DNA from: Methylomonas methanica
Lineage (GTDB): Bacteria; Pseudomonadota; Gammaproteobacteria; Methylococcales; Methylomonadaceae
NCBI GenBank assembly: GCA_001644045.1
Contig: LUUF01000059.1
Location: forward strand, 124,001 to 188,000
Direction: 5' to 3'
Length of the DNA: 64,000 bases
Below are positions 1-8,587 of this stretch, one piece after another. Position 1 is the stretch's first letter. Each line of letters starts with the position of its first letter. A model generated the notes under the pieces. The model worked only from the letters and a program-made list of their open reading frames with translations, was not told where the DNA came from and did no database searches. A program made the position numbers and the translations under genes.

Positions 1-496
1 CTATGAATGGCATCTCAAATATTCTGTCGCTGTTAAAACCAATTTCATTGTGCAATTTAGAACTTAACTGAAGAGCCGACCTTCTAATCAAAATATTTTT
101 TCTTAAAGCCGTCCATGGAGAATATTTACTACTTATGCCAAAGGAATACATACTATAAGGCAAACCAATAACATCATAATTAAAATCATTATCAGAGGTC
201 AGCTTTATTATTTCATCAACTAAATTAGGATGAATTAAACTCGAGGCCGTCGGAAATAAAATCCATTCACATGACTTCCGGCTTGAAATATTTTTAACCA
301 CATTTTCACTTGCATGAGAAAAAGGCACTAAAACGATTTCAGTAGCATATTTTTTTGCTATTTCTCGCGTACGATCGGTAGAATTTTTATCAAAAACTAT
401 TAACTCATCAGCCCAATAAAAACTTTTTAGACAAGATTCTATACGCTCTTCTTCGTTAAATACTTCAAGAAAAACGGTTACGTTAGATTTCGGCAT
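1..496 (-). CDS. Glycosyltransferase family 2 protein, C-terminus cut by window edge
   Basis: The reading frame is open from an ATG at 496 to the first base of the window, so only about 165 N-terminal residues are visible. It begins MPKSNVTVFLEVFNEEERIE and continues with a DELIVFDKNSTDRT stretch, which fits the nucleotide-binding start of GT-A fold family 2 transferases of the WaaE-like type. Where these enzymes usually show an acidic metal-binding motif (LDADE-like) this one reads ILFPTAS, so the usual metal ligand is not evident. It begins 2 bases after the stop of the upstream flippase-like gene and is the last visible member of the polysaccharide cluster. Likely role: adding a sugar to a lipid-linked glycan. 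Acceptor and donor are unknown. Confidence 0.75.
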   Translation of the reverse strand, partial: MPKSNVTVFLEVFNEEERIESCLKSFYWADELIVFDKNSTDRTREIAKKYATEIVLVPFSHASENVVKNISSRKSCEWILFPTASSLIHPNLVDEIIKLTSDNDFNYDVIGLPYSMYSFGISSKYSPWTALRKNILIRRSALQLSSKLHNEIGFNSDRIFEMPFI

Positions 497-498
497 TT

Positions 499-1734
499 TT
501 AAAACTCCTTGCAGTCAAGGGAATTATTATTCGCATTTTTTTGCCGCATATTAAAGTTTAAATACATGAAAAACACAATAATCCATTGCGAAACAAGCAA
601 TGGCACACCAATAGTCGCAAGCGACATCTTTGATTCCCAATATAAATAGCCAAAACACATTTCCATTACCAAAAGCCCCAGCAATGAAAATAAAATTATT
701 TTTCTTGTGCTTCCAATCAAAGTGGTGTGAATTATTAGAGCACCAACAATTAAATTACTACCATCGGTCAGCACCCCAAAAAGCAATAATTTCCAATGTA
801 GCTCAAAACCGGAATTGGTTAAGAGCTTAACCACAAACTCGCCGACCCCGAGAGAAACCAGAGTCACACTAATTAACACTATTATTGCTCCTTGCAAATA
901 CTTACCAGTAAACTCTCCCGCAGTTTTATATATTAGCGGCGTAAACTGCTGACTATAAACAAGTGAAACCGCACTGATTGCTGCACTACCGACACTGGAC
1001 AAAGTTGCAAAAATACCTACTTCTTCCGCAAAACCAAGAGGAACTAAAATTAACCGATAGCCTTGTAGCTGCAACCAATTACAAACAGCTCCAATTGAAA
1101 AAGGGTATGAGAAATCATATACATCTTTAGCGGATATTAAAGGGGTATTCGAGCCAGCAAACATCTCTATTTTATACGATTTGTAGCACAAATAAATTCC
1201 AGACAATATCAATGAAATCAACCATGACAAAATTAACAAGCATTCATCTGCTTTAAAATAATTTACCAACCAATAGAACACCAAAACCTTTAAAATGGCC
1301 TCTTGAATAAAGCTCACCGAAACAAAGCCACGAAAATCAAGATTATTAAAAGTATTTCTTAGCGCTTGCACCACATACAGAAAAAACGCAAATACTGACA
1401 CAAGCGCAATATAGATTACATAATCGAAGCGAATTACAGCGCAACTCGTGATAACCAATAGAAAAAACGTAAAATAACATCCTGCCAGTACTTTATTAAA
1501 CCTTAGGAAGGGCCGTAAACCTCCTGATTTAGACATTACCCCAGCAAGCTTGGCTTGTTGAAAATAGTCAACAGGAACAAATAATAACGCATTTGCCGAA
1601 TATGATACGGTTAATAAAAAAAATGAAATGCCCAATTGATCAGCATTCAGATAGTACGTGTAAAGCTTAATATTTATTAATTGAAAAACAATTACTAAAA
1701 CTCGTGATATCGAGTTAAAAGCGATACCTTTCAT
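499..1734 (-). CDS. Wzx-like oligosaccharide flippase / polysaccharide membrane protein
   Basis: About 411 residues starting at MKGIAFNSISRVLV. The frame extends five codons further upstream to a GTG, but the ATG at 1734 is preceded by a GAGGT and puts the first membrane helix at the usual place. The protein is hydrophobic throughout, with roughly a dozen predicted membrane segments and few charged residues, as in the MOP/Wzx superfamily that flips undecaprenyl-linked oligosaccharides across the inner membrane. Its location in a glycan cluster supports this. A complete ABC glycan exporter also lies in the same cluster, so it may handle a different lipid-linked sugar or be a relic of another locus. 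Family assignment rests on topology and context, since Wzx proteins share little sequence. Confidence 0.7.
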   Translation of the reverse strand: MKGIAFNSISRVLVIVFQLINIKLYTYYLNADQLGISFFLLTVSYSANALLFVPVDYFQQAKLAGVMSKSGGLRPFLRFNKVLAGCYFTFFLLVITSCAVIRFDYVIYIALVSVFAFFLYVVQALRNTFNNLDFRGFVSVSFIQEAILKVLVFYWLVNYFKADECLLILSWLISLILSGIYLCYKSYKIEMFAGSNTPLISAKDVYDFSYPFSIGAVCNWLQLQGYRLILVPLGFAEEVGIFATLSSVGSAAISAVSLVYSQQFTPLIYKTAGEFTGKYLQGAIIVLISVTLVSLGVGEFVVKLLTNSGFELHWKLLLFGVLTDGSNLIVGALIIHTTLIGSTRKIILFSLLGLLVMEMCFGYLYWESKMSLATIGVPLLVSQWIIVFFMYLNFNMRQKNANNNSLDCKEF

Positions 1735-1800
1735 GACCTCACATACCACTCACGACTGATGGGCAGGCAGCCATCCAGAATAGCAGTTCTTTGATAATAC

Positions 1801-2556
1801 TTACGGGCGGGCATTTTGCAACAAAGATTTGTGCAAAAAAACATCGTCATAAAAGCCTATTCTAGAAAAAAATACGTAGCCTTTTAATCGCAAGAATTCT
1901 CGAATTTTTTCAGAACCAAATAAGTTTTCTGTATTATTTTCAATAATCAAACACTTTATCAATGCTTTTTCAAAATCAATTCCTTCAACGACATCAAGCT
2001 CTACACCTTCAACATCAATCGAGAGCAAGGTAATTTCATCAAGCCTATGTGTTTCGATCACCGAAGCCAAAGTCACGCAAGGCACATCCCGTTGAACACA
2101 GCTAGCCCCACCTATTTTAGGATTATTTCCCGTTATCGAACTAAACATATCGTCGTAAACTGATCCCGATTCGGGAATGCTCAAAGACACTGTGCTAGTC
2201 GACTTACCTAAGGCCGTTGCTACAAATATCGCATCCGGCCGCAATTCTTTCCATAACGCTCGGTATTCCTCAATAGGGTCAATCGCAATCGTTTTACAGT
2301 TAAAATATTTCTCGAAAAACTTGGAGTTAGAGTATTTTTCCGGGTGATTGCAGCCAACATCGACAACATATCCACCTGCAGAATGCTCGAATTCATTGAA
2401 TAGTAAGGTAGATAGATATAAATCCTGCCCCTCTTGTGAATAATAGGTACCTAGTGTTAAAGGATTGACAATCGGCACGAGCGGATTTTTGATTCTAAAC
2501 TTAATAAAATCAATTTGTCGTATCAGCCAGTTTATTAATCTTGTAATAAAATTCAT
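1801..2556 (-). CDS. FkbM family SAM-dependent methyltransferase
   Basis: 251 residues. The SAM-binding glycine loop reads VDVGCNHP at about residues 65-72, an acidic residue ends the second strand (AIDP, about 91-94), and the FkbM hallmark IDVEGVE lies near residue 180. FkbM-type enzymes usually O-methylate sugars or polyketides. In a polysaccharide cluster the likely substrate is a hydroxyl of a glycan residue. The N-terminus has a short basic amphipathic stretch (about 1-25) that may tether it to the membrane. It starts 7 bases after the stop of the sugar-reductase gene. The methylated position cannot be read from sequence. Confidence 0.85.
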   Translation of the reverse strand: MNFITRLINWLIRQIDFIKFRIKNPLVPIVNPLTLGTYYSQEGQDLYLSTLLFNEFEHSAGGYVVDVGCNHPEKYSNSKFFEKYFNCKTIAIDPIEEYRALWKELRPDAIFVATALGKSTSTVSLSIPESGSVYDDMFSSITGNNPKIGGASCVQRDVPCVTLASVIETHRLDEITLLSIDVEGVELDVVEGIDFEKALIKCLIIENNTENLFGSEKIREFLRLKGYVFFSRIGFYDDVFLHKSLLQNARP

Positions 2557-2563
2557 CAGTAAT

Positions 2564-3487
2564 CTAATTATTTAAAAGAATTCCCGACTCTCTAACTATG
2601 CCTTCAAGAGACGTTAGGCTTGGGGTATATCCAAAATCCGCAGCGTGAAAATTAAGGGAATAATAATAAGGCTTATTGCCTGTCGAATTAAGGCTAGGAT
2701 CTAGCTCATTAACTTCGTAACATAGCCCAAATTTCTCCCGCATTGTAAATAGCAAATTTGGCTTATCGATAGGCGCTTTGCTGTAACAATCAACAACAGT
2801 ATTCATAGCAGGAGTAGCCAGCAAAACACAGATTAATCTGTAAAAATCGGATGGATGTAAAAAATCGCGCACAATATAATCCGACGAAACCTTAAGCTCT
2901 AGTTTATCGCGAATCGCCCGTAAAATATCGGTCACTAAAAAACGTGCATTAATATCCTGGGTATGACTAAAGTAATTGAACACTCGTATGTCGATAATCG
3001 CCAGCTCTGGGCGCGCACGATGTCGGCATTCTGCATACAGCTTTGCGACACCATACCACTCATGTGGCACCAACCGGTTAAGATTAACCATGGCCGGCGT
3101 TTCTTTGGTTACTGGCTCATTGAAACCAATGCCGTAGGCAGCGCCGCTGCTTAAAAACAAGTAACGACAACTGGGATGCTGCTTTAAATATTCCAACACC
3201 ATATCGTCGTAATATTCGGTGATCTCAAATATAGCATTCCCCAAAGCCACAGCTTGAGCAGGATTACCGACGCCGACAAAATTTATAACTGCATCGAACT
3301 CACCCTTGGAAAATTCGGAAAACTCATTTACAGGGTAATATTGCGACAAACCAATGGAAACCGACCAATTGCGTACATCCGCTGGACGACGCGCAAACAA
3401 ATACAACTCGTTTGCTGAATTGACTGAAAACGAAACAATCAAATCCTTGGCTATCTGGCTGGTGGCGCCAAGAATGGCTATTCGCAT
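2564..3487 (-). CDS. NAD(P)-dependent sugar reductase/epimerase (extended SDR), possible YerF-like reductase
   Basis: 307 residues. A Rossmann glycine motif GATSQIA occupies residues 7-13, serines lie at 113-114 and the catalytic pair YGVAK is at Tyr145-Lys149, so it is an active-looking extended short-chain dehydrogenase. It follows the thiamine-diphosphate enzyme by 11 bases and lies downstream of the CDP-3,6-dideoxyhexose genes. In Yersinia, YerE adds a two-carbon unit to a CDP-4-keto-3,6-dideoxyhexose and a reductase, YerF, then reduces the branch ketone to give CDP-yersiniose. By position and family this protein could do that second step. What is seen is the fold and catalytic residues; the substrate is inferred. 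Confidence 0.7.
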   Translation of the reverse strand: MRIAILGATSQIAKDLIVSFSVNSANELYLFARRPADVRNWSVSIGLSQYYPVNEFSEFSKGEFDAVINFVGVGNPAQAVALGNAIFEITEYYDDMVLEYLKQHPSCRYLFLSSGAAYGIGFNEPVTKETPAMVNLNRLVPHEWYGVAKLYAECRHRARPELAIIDIRVFNYFSHTQDINARFLVTDILRAIRDKLELKVSSDYIVRDFLHPSDFYRLICVLLATPAMNTVVDCYSKAPIDKPNLLFTMREKFGLCYEVNELDPSLNSTGNKPYYYSLNFHAADFGYTPSLTSLEGIVRESGILLNN

Positions 3488-3498
3488 GGAGTAGAGGA

Positions 3499-5208
3499 TT
3501 AATTAGTAAGCTTGGGAAACTGCTCATCCAGTTTCGAGCCGAATGCCAGGCGTGGCCGACATTCGGCTGCACCTTCCATAACCACTTCAATGAGTAATGG
3601 GCCTTTATGGCCGGGAATCAAGCCTAAAACGCCATCCAGTTGTTCTGCGGCATCGATACGATGTGACTCAATACCATATGCGGAGGCAATATCAGCAAAA
3701 ACCGGACTGCTGTACCCTTTCCGTGTAGATTGGTCGCGTCCATCGAAATACATATCCTGAAAGTTTTTTACCATGCCCAGCATCGAATTATTCAACACTA
3801 ATACAGTTAAATCCACACCCAAGCGAGCCAGCGTATCCAACTCCTGAATATTGATTTGCAGACTGCCGTCGCCGGTAATCACGACCACTTTATCGCGAGA
3901 TTTTAATGCAATTCCCAATGCGGCAGGTAACGCAAACCCCATGGCCCCCATGCCGCCGCTGTAATGGACAGACTGACGCGGAGACAGCCTTAAACTTTGC
4001 GCCGCCCACATCTGATGATTGCCGACGTCGCACACATAATCCACAGTGACATCAGCTAAGACTCGATTCAGCTTATTAAAAATCTCGCTGGGACTGATCG
4101 TCCAATCGGTATATTCATTGCCTTGTGCGCGGTCTCGTTGTGCGCTTAAGACGCTTACCCAACTCTGATCAATATTCCTAAACATATCTTCTGAAACCGG
4201 GAAAAGCTTAAAAAAACTTTCCGCATCGGCAATTATGTTTAAATCGGCTTTAACCCGATTATTCAATTGCGTGCGATCGATATCTATCTGCACAATTGTC
4301 GCCTGACGCCCAAAATCTTCGACATCCGCGCCGGTTTGCCGAACATCAAGACGTGCTCCGATCACGATCAGAAAATCGCAGTTTTGTATCGCCCAATTCG
4401 CTTCACGGTTGCCATAACTACCGATCATGTTGAAGTAACGATCTCGCGCTATTATCCGCTCATGCCCCATCAGCGTTGATACATAAGGGACACCACACTG
4501 GTCCGCGTTGGCAAGCCATGGATCCATCGAATCGGCCCATCGACCGCCGCCGCCGATACAAATTAACGGACGCTGGGCTTTTTGGCATAAGTTCGTTAAT
4601 TTTTTAATATCGCTCTCGCGAAGTTTGGATTCAAACCCAATATCCAATGGCTGAATAAGCCATTTTTCAACTAACTCATCCGGTAACTCAGCACGCTGAA
4701 TATCATTGGGAATATCCAATAGCACCGGACCTTGTCGCCCGCTCAAGGCTGCAGACAGCGCTTTATGCAATTGCGGCAACAAGCTTTCAACGCTATCAAC
4801 CCTGACCGCAAATTTGGTCAGCGATTTTGTGACTTCAACAATATCCAACTCTTGAAAACCTTGTTGCCTGACTCCCAGAGACCCTTTTAGCTCATGCGTA
4901 TTGACTTGGCCCGTAATAAACAGGCAAGGAACAGAGTCGAACCAGCAACTGCCGATACCTGTCAGCAAATTAGTTGCTCCTGGTCCACTTGTTCCCATTG
5001 CAATGGCAAGCGTTTTGCCTCGTGCATGCCTCGCCACACCTTCAGCAGCGAATGCGGCGGATTGTTCGTGATGCATGGAAATAATGCTAAATCCGCCAGA
5101 TTCGGCAAAGCTATCCAGAAGGTGCGTAATCATCCCACCCACTAGTTCAAAACACATTTGAACGCTATGGGCTAACAAAAACTTGGCAACTGCGTCGGAG
5201 GCTTTCAA
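3499..5208 (-). CDS. Thiamine-diphosphate-dependent enzyme, acetolactate-synthase-like (YerE-type candidate)
   Basis: 569 residues. Glu48, in the MHHEQSAAFAAEG stretch, matches the conserved glutamate that activates thiamine diphosphate. The GDGS...NN cofactor motif spans residues 446-474. The middle third fits the FAD/DHAP-type domain of the acetolactate synthase family. The start is a TTG at 5208 preceded by GGAACG; there is no ATG that would keep the full N-terminal domain. Biosynthetic acetolactate synthase normally sits beside ilvH, which is absent. Here it follows rfbH by 19 bases in a CDP-sugar operon, the setting of YerE, which attaches an acetyl-derived two-carbon branch at C4 of a CDP-keto-dideoxyhexose. 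Function as a branched-sugar synthase is inferred from context. Confidence 0.8.
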   Translation of the reverse strand: MKASDAVAKFLLAHSVQMCFELVGGMITHLLDSFAESGGFSIISMHHEQSAAFAAEGVARHARGKTLAIAMGTSGPGATNLLTGIGSCWFDSVPCLFITGQVNTHELKGSLGVRQQGFQELDIVEVTKSLTKFAVRVDSVESLLPQLHKALSAALSGRQGPVLLDIPNDIQRAELPDELVEKWLIQPLDIGFESKLRESDIKKLTNLCQKAQRPLICIGGGGRWADSMDPWLANADQCGVPYVSTLMGHERIIARDRYFNMIGSYGNREANWAIQNCDFLIVIGARLDVRQTGADVEDFGRQATIVQIDIDRTQLNNRVKADLNIIADAESFFKLFPVSEDMFRNIDQSWVSVLSAQRDRAQGNEYTDWTISPSEIFNKLNRVLADVTVDYVCDVGNHQMWAAQSLRLSPRQSVHYSGGMGAMGFALPAALGIALKSRDKVVVITGDGSLQINIQELDTLARLGVDLTVLVLNNSMLGMVKNFQDMYFDGRDQSTRKGYSSPVFADIASAYGIESHRIDAAEQLDGVLGLIPGHKGPLLIEVVMEGAAECRPRLAFGSKLDEQFPKLTN

Positions 5209-5227
5209 ATTCGTTCCGTTCTTTATA

Positions 5228-6541
5228 TCAGTGGCTTACCTGGAAGAAAGCTTCCATCTTCCCCACCACAAAATCCAGCATCTCTTCAGTCAACCCAGGA
5301 TATACACCTATCCACAATGTATTGTTCATTACCTGATCGGTAGTGTGCAGGTCGCCGCTGACCCGATAGATTCTGTCTTGAAAATAAGGCTGACGGGTCA
5401 GATTTCCGGCAAACAGCAAGCGTGTACCTATTTTGTATTGGTCCAGATATTTCAGCAGATCGACGCGGGCGAAGTCTGCGGATTCGCGCAAGGTAATCGG
5501 AAAGCCGAACCAGGAAGGATCGCTGTTTGGCGTCGCCTCTGGCAGAATTAAAAACGGTTCACAGGATTTTAGGCGCTGTTTTAGGTACTCAAAGTTACGC
5601 TTACGTATCGCAATAAAGTCAGGCAGACGATCCATTTGCGCCAGTGCGCAGGCGGCCTGCATGTCGCTGATTTTTAGGTTATAGCCCAAATGCGAGTAGG
5701 TATATTTGTGATCGTAACCCTTCGGCAAAGTACCCAATTGCCAACCGAAACGCATACCACACGTATCATCGCAACCCGGTGCGCAATAACAGTCGCGTCC
5801 CCAATCACGGAACGATTCGATAATCTTGTGCAGTTTGCGGTCCTTGGTAAACACCATGCCGCCCTCGCCCATCGTGATGTGGTGCGCAGGGTAAAAGCTG
5901 CAGGTAGCAATGTGGCCGAACTGACCGACGTGTTGACCCTTATAGGTAGAGCCGAGCGCATCGCAGCAGTCTTCGATAACCCACAAGTTATGCCTGTTGG
6001 CTACGGCCATAACCGCATCCAAATCAAACGGGTTGCCCAAAGTATGAGCGATCATGATGGCCCGAGTACGCTCCGACACTGCTGCTTCAATTTTTTGCGG
6101 ATCTATGTTGTAAGTCGGGATTTCCACATCGACGAAAACAGGCACCATGCCCGCATGCAAAATCGGATTGACAGTAGTCGGAAAACCAGCCGCAACGGTA
6201 ATTACCTCGTCGCCCGGCTTTAAAGCGCGCTCGCCTAATTTGGGCGAGGTCAATGCGGTAAACGCCAACAAATTTGCCGAGGAACCGGAATTGGTGGTCA
6301 ACGCATACGGCACGCCGACAAATTCGGCAAAGCGTTTTTCAAACGCTTCGTTGAAACGCCCGGTGGTCAACCAGCCATCCAGGGATGCTTCGACCATGTT
6401 TTTTAGTTCGCTGGCACCCAATACCTTCCCTGAGGGCGGAACACTACTGGTTCCCGCCAGGAACGTTTTTTCTGCAAAATGCAACGCGCTATATTGTTCT
6501 ACCAGACTGAATATTTGCTGCTTCAACTCCGCTTTATCCAC
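5228..6541 (-). CDS. rfbH: CDP-4-dehydro-6-deoxyglucose 3-dehydrase (E1)
   Basis: 437 residues, the usual family length. It is a PMP-dependent, iron-sulfur dehydrase that removes the C3 hydroxyl of CDP-4-keto-6-deoxy-D-glucose, using an electron-transfer partner. Two hallmarks are directly visible. The aminotransferase-type lysine is replaced by histidine in [12 protein letters not shown] (His220). The [2Fe-2S] ligand pattern C-x57-C-x1-C-x7-C is intact at Cys193, Cys251, Cys253 and Cys261, which separates it from ordinary DegT aminotransferases. It starts next to the stop of the dehydratase gene. The reductase partner (E3, ddhD/rfbI) is not in the window. Confidence 0.95.
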   Translation of the reverse strand: MDKAELKQQIFSLVEQYSALHFAEKTFLAGTSSVPPSGKVLGASELKNMVEASLDGWLTTGRFNEAFEKRFAEFVGVPYALTTNSGSSANLLAFTALTSPKLGERALKPGDEVITVAAGFPTTVNPILHAGMVPVFVDVEIPTYNIDPQKIEAAVSERTRAIMIAHTLGNPFDLDAVMAVANRHNLWVIEDCCDALGSTYKGQHVGQFGHIATCSFYPAHHITMGEGGMVFTKDRKLHKIIESFRDWGRDCYCAPGCDDTCGMRFGWQLGTLPKGYDHKYTYSHLGYNLKISDMQAACALAQMDRLPDFIAIRKRNFEYLKQRLKSCEPFLILPEATPNSDPSWFGFPITLRESADFARVDLLKYLDQYKIGTRLLFAGNLTRQPYFQDRIYRVSGDLHTTDQVMNNTLWIGVYPGLTEEMLDFVVGKMEAFFQVSH

Positions 6542-7633
6542 TTAAACTTCCTGCTCGGTGTTTTTAAAAACCCTGTTGTATTTATCGATCTGCCGTAAGG
6601 TCAATGTACGCATATCGCTTCCGTCTTGATAGGCTTTGTGCCATACCACAATCGAAGTCAATGTCTTTTCAAGATGCCATCTAGGATGCCAACTCAGATA
6701 TGTTTTTGCCTTGGCACAATCCAACTTCAGATAATGTGCCTCATGCGGATGATTACCATCATCCAGCACCCAACTCGCGCCTTCACCCCAGCTCGTAGTC
6801 AAGTTTTCCACTATCCATTGTACCGGCTTGGCATCGTCTTCGTTCGGCCCAAAATTCCAGGCTTCCGCGTAGCTTGGTCCATTTTCATACAATTTTTCCG
6901 CCAATAATAAATAGCCTGACAGCGGTTCCAATACATGCTGCCAGGGACGAATGGCGTGAGGATTGCGGATATTTACCGGCTGACCTTGGCTAATCGCCCG
7001 CATGATGTCTGGAATCAGACGATCATCCGCCCAATCGCCGCCGCCAATCACATTACCGGCTCGGGCGGACGCCAGTGCTACGCCATGATCAGTATATTTA
7101 TCCGGATGAAAATAGGAATTGCGGTAAGCAGCTGTCACTAATTCCGCGCAGCCCTTGCTGTTGCTGTAGGGATCGTAACCGCCCATCGCTTCGTTCTCGC
7201 GGTAGCCCCATACCCATTCGCGATTTTCGTAGCATTTGTCACTGGTAATATTGACTACTGCTTTGACGCTTCCGGTATGGCGCACCGCTTCAAGCAAATT
7301 GACCGTACCCATCACATTGGTTGAATAGGTCTCAACCGGTTCGCTATAGGAGCAGCGCACCAGAGGCTGCGCGGCCATGTGGATCACAATCTCGGGTTGA
7401 TGCTCGGCAAATACGGCACTCAATTTTGGTAAATCGCGAATATCGCCGATGATGCTGGTTATACCTATATCAACTTCGGCTACTTCAAATAAACTGGGAT
7501 TGGTCGGTGGGGCCAAGGCATAACCAATCACTTGCGCTTGCTTGGACTGTAGCCATAGCGATAACCAGCTACCTTTAAAGCCGGTATGGCCGGTGAGCAA
7601 GACGCGTTTGCCGTTCCAAAATTGCGGGTTCAT
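6542..7633 (-). CDS. rfbG: CDP-glucose 4,6-dehydratase
   Basis: 363 residues counted from [15 protein letters not shown]. The ATG at 7633 overlaps the TGA of rfbF as TGATG, so translational coupling is likely. A frame extending 11 codons upstream lies inside rfbF and is not used. The NAD-binding motif TGHTGFKGSW (residues 14-23), the SDK triad part and YSNSK are all present, as is typical of the CDP-glucose dehydratase subfamily. It converts CDP-D-glucose to CDP-4-dehydro-6-deoxy-D-glucose, the substrate of the adjacent dehydrase. The end overlaps the next gene's start region, giving a tight rfbF-rfbG-rfbH order. Confidence 0.95.
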   Translation of the reverse strand: MNPQFWNGKRVLLTGHTGFKGSWLSLWLQSKQAQVIGYALAPPTNPSLFEVAEVDIGITSIIGDIRDLPKLSAVFAEHQPEIVIHMAAQPLVRCSYSEPVETYSTNVMGTVNLLEAVRHTGSVKAVVNITSDKCYENREWVWGYRENEAMGGYDPYSNSKGCAELVTAAYRNSYFHPDKYTDHGVALASARAGNVIGGGDWADDRLIPDIMRAISQGQPVNIRNPHAIRPWQHVLEPLSGYLLLAEKLYENGPSYAEAWNFGPNEDDAKPVQWIVENLTTSWGEGASWVLDDGNHPHEAHYLKLDCAKAKTYLSWHPRWHLEKTLTSIVVWHKAYQDGSDMRTLTLRQIDKYNRVFKNTEQEV

Positions 7634-8397
7634 CACCATACCTTCCAAGGCGGATTGCGACTCCACAAATCTTCAAGATGATTTTTGTCACGCAAGGTAT
7701 CCATCGCCTGCCAGAAACCGTTATGGTGATAGGCGGCCAATTGATTTTCAGCAGCCAGGCTTTGCAAAGGCTGCGCCTCCCAGCTAACCAGATCGCCCTC
7801 TATGTAATCCAAAACCGACGGCTCCAGCACGAAAAAGCCGCCATTTACCCAAGCCCCATCGCCGGCAGGCTTTTCCTGAAAATCAAGCACCGCGTCGCCG
7901 GCAATATTCAGCGCACCATAGCGGCCAGGTGGTTGAATTGCCGTCAGCGTCGCCGCCTTGCCTTGCGAACGATGAAATTGAATCAAGGTATCGATATTGA
8001 CGTCAGCCAAACCGTCACCATAGGTAAAACAAAAGGTTTCATCGCCAATATAATCTTTCACGCGTCGCAACCTGCCACCCGTCAGAGTATCTTGCCCAGT
8101 ATCGATCAGCGTTACCCGCCAAGGCTCGGCATTTTTTTCATGCACTTCCATGCGATTGTGTTCCATGTCGAAGGTTACATCCGACATGTGCAAAAAGTAG
8201 TTGGCGAAATATTCCTTGATGACATAACCCTTGTAACCCAAGCAAATGACAAAGTCATTAATGCCATAGCGCGAGTATATTTTCATTAAGTGCCATAGAA
8301 TCGGCTTGCCGCCGATTTCTATCATCGGCTTGGGCTTGAGATGCGACTCTTCGCTGATGCGAGTGCCGAATCCTCCGGCTAGGATAACTGTTTTCAT
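7633..8397 (-). CDS. rfbF: Glucose-1-phosphate cytidylyltransferase
   Basis: 254 residues. The nucleotidyltransferase signature LAGGFGTR lies at residues 6-13 with the following KPKPM lysines at 22-26, and GDGLADV provides the metal-binding aspartate. It makes CDP-glucose from CTP and glucose-1-phosphate, the first committed step towards CDP-3,6-dideoxyhexoses such as abequose, paratose, tyvelose, ascarylose or yersiniose. It is the first of the CDP-sugar genes in transcription order and is preceded by a 190-base gap, so it may carry its own promoter, though no convincing -35/-10 pair was found there. Confidence 0.95.
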   Translation of the reverse strand: MKTVILAGGFGTRISEESHLKPKPMIEIGGKPILWHLMKIYSRYGINDFVICLGYKGYVIKEYFANYFLHMSDVTFDMEHNRMEVHEKNAEPWRVTLIDTGQDTLTGGRLRRVKDYIGDETFCFTYGDGLADVNIDTLIQFHRSQGKAATLTAIQPPGRYGALNIAGDAVLDFQEKPAGDGAWVNGGFFVLEPSVLDYIEGDLVSWEAQPLQSLAAENQLAAYHHNGFWQAMDTLRDKNHLEDLWSRNPPWKVW

Positions 8398-8587
8398 TGA
8401 TGATTAATTTATAAAATGGTACCTGCAACCAACTTGTCATTCACAACGGCAGATTAGGCTATTCTGAAGAAATCCCTACAAATACATCCCTATGTATCAA
8501 TAGGTTCTTTATTTTTCGACTCAACCTAAGTATGTTTACTAAAAAACTTCAAATAAACTATCGAAACACTTAGAGTTTATTAATGAG

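Noticed and set aside
8479..8500. ATACAT-CCCT-ATGTAT inverted repeat upstream of rfbF as an operator
   Set aside because: Only a six-base AT-rich stem; expected often by chance in this AT-rich region.
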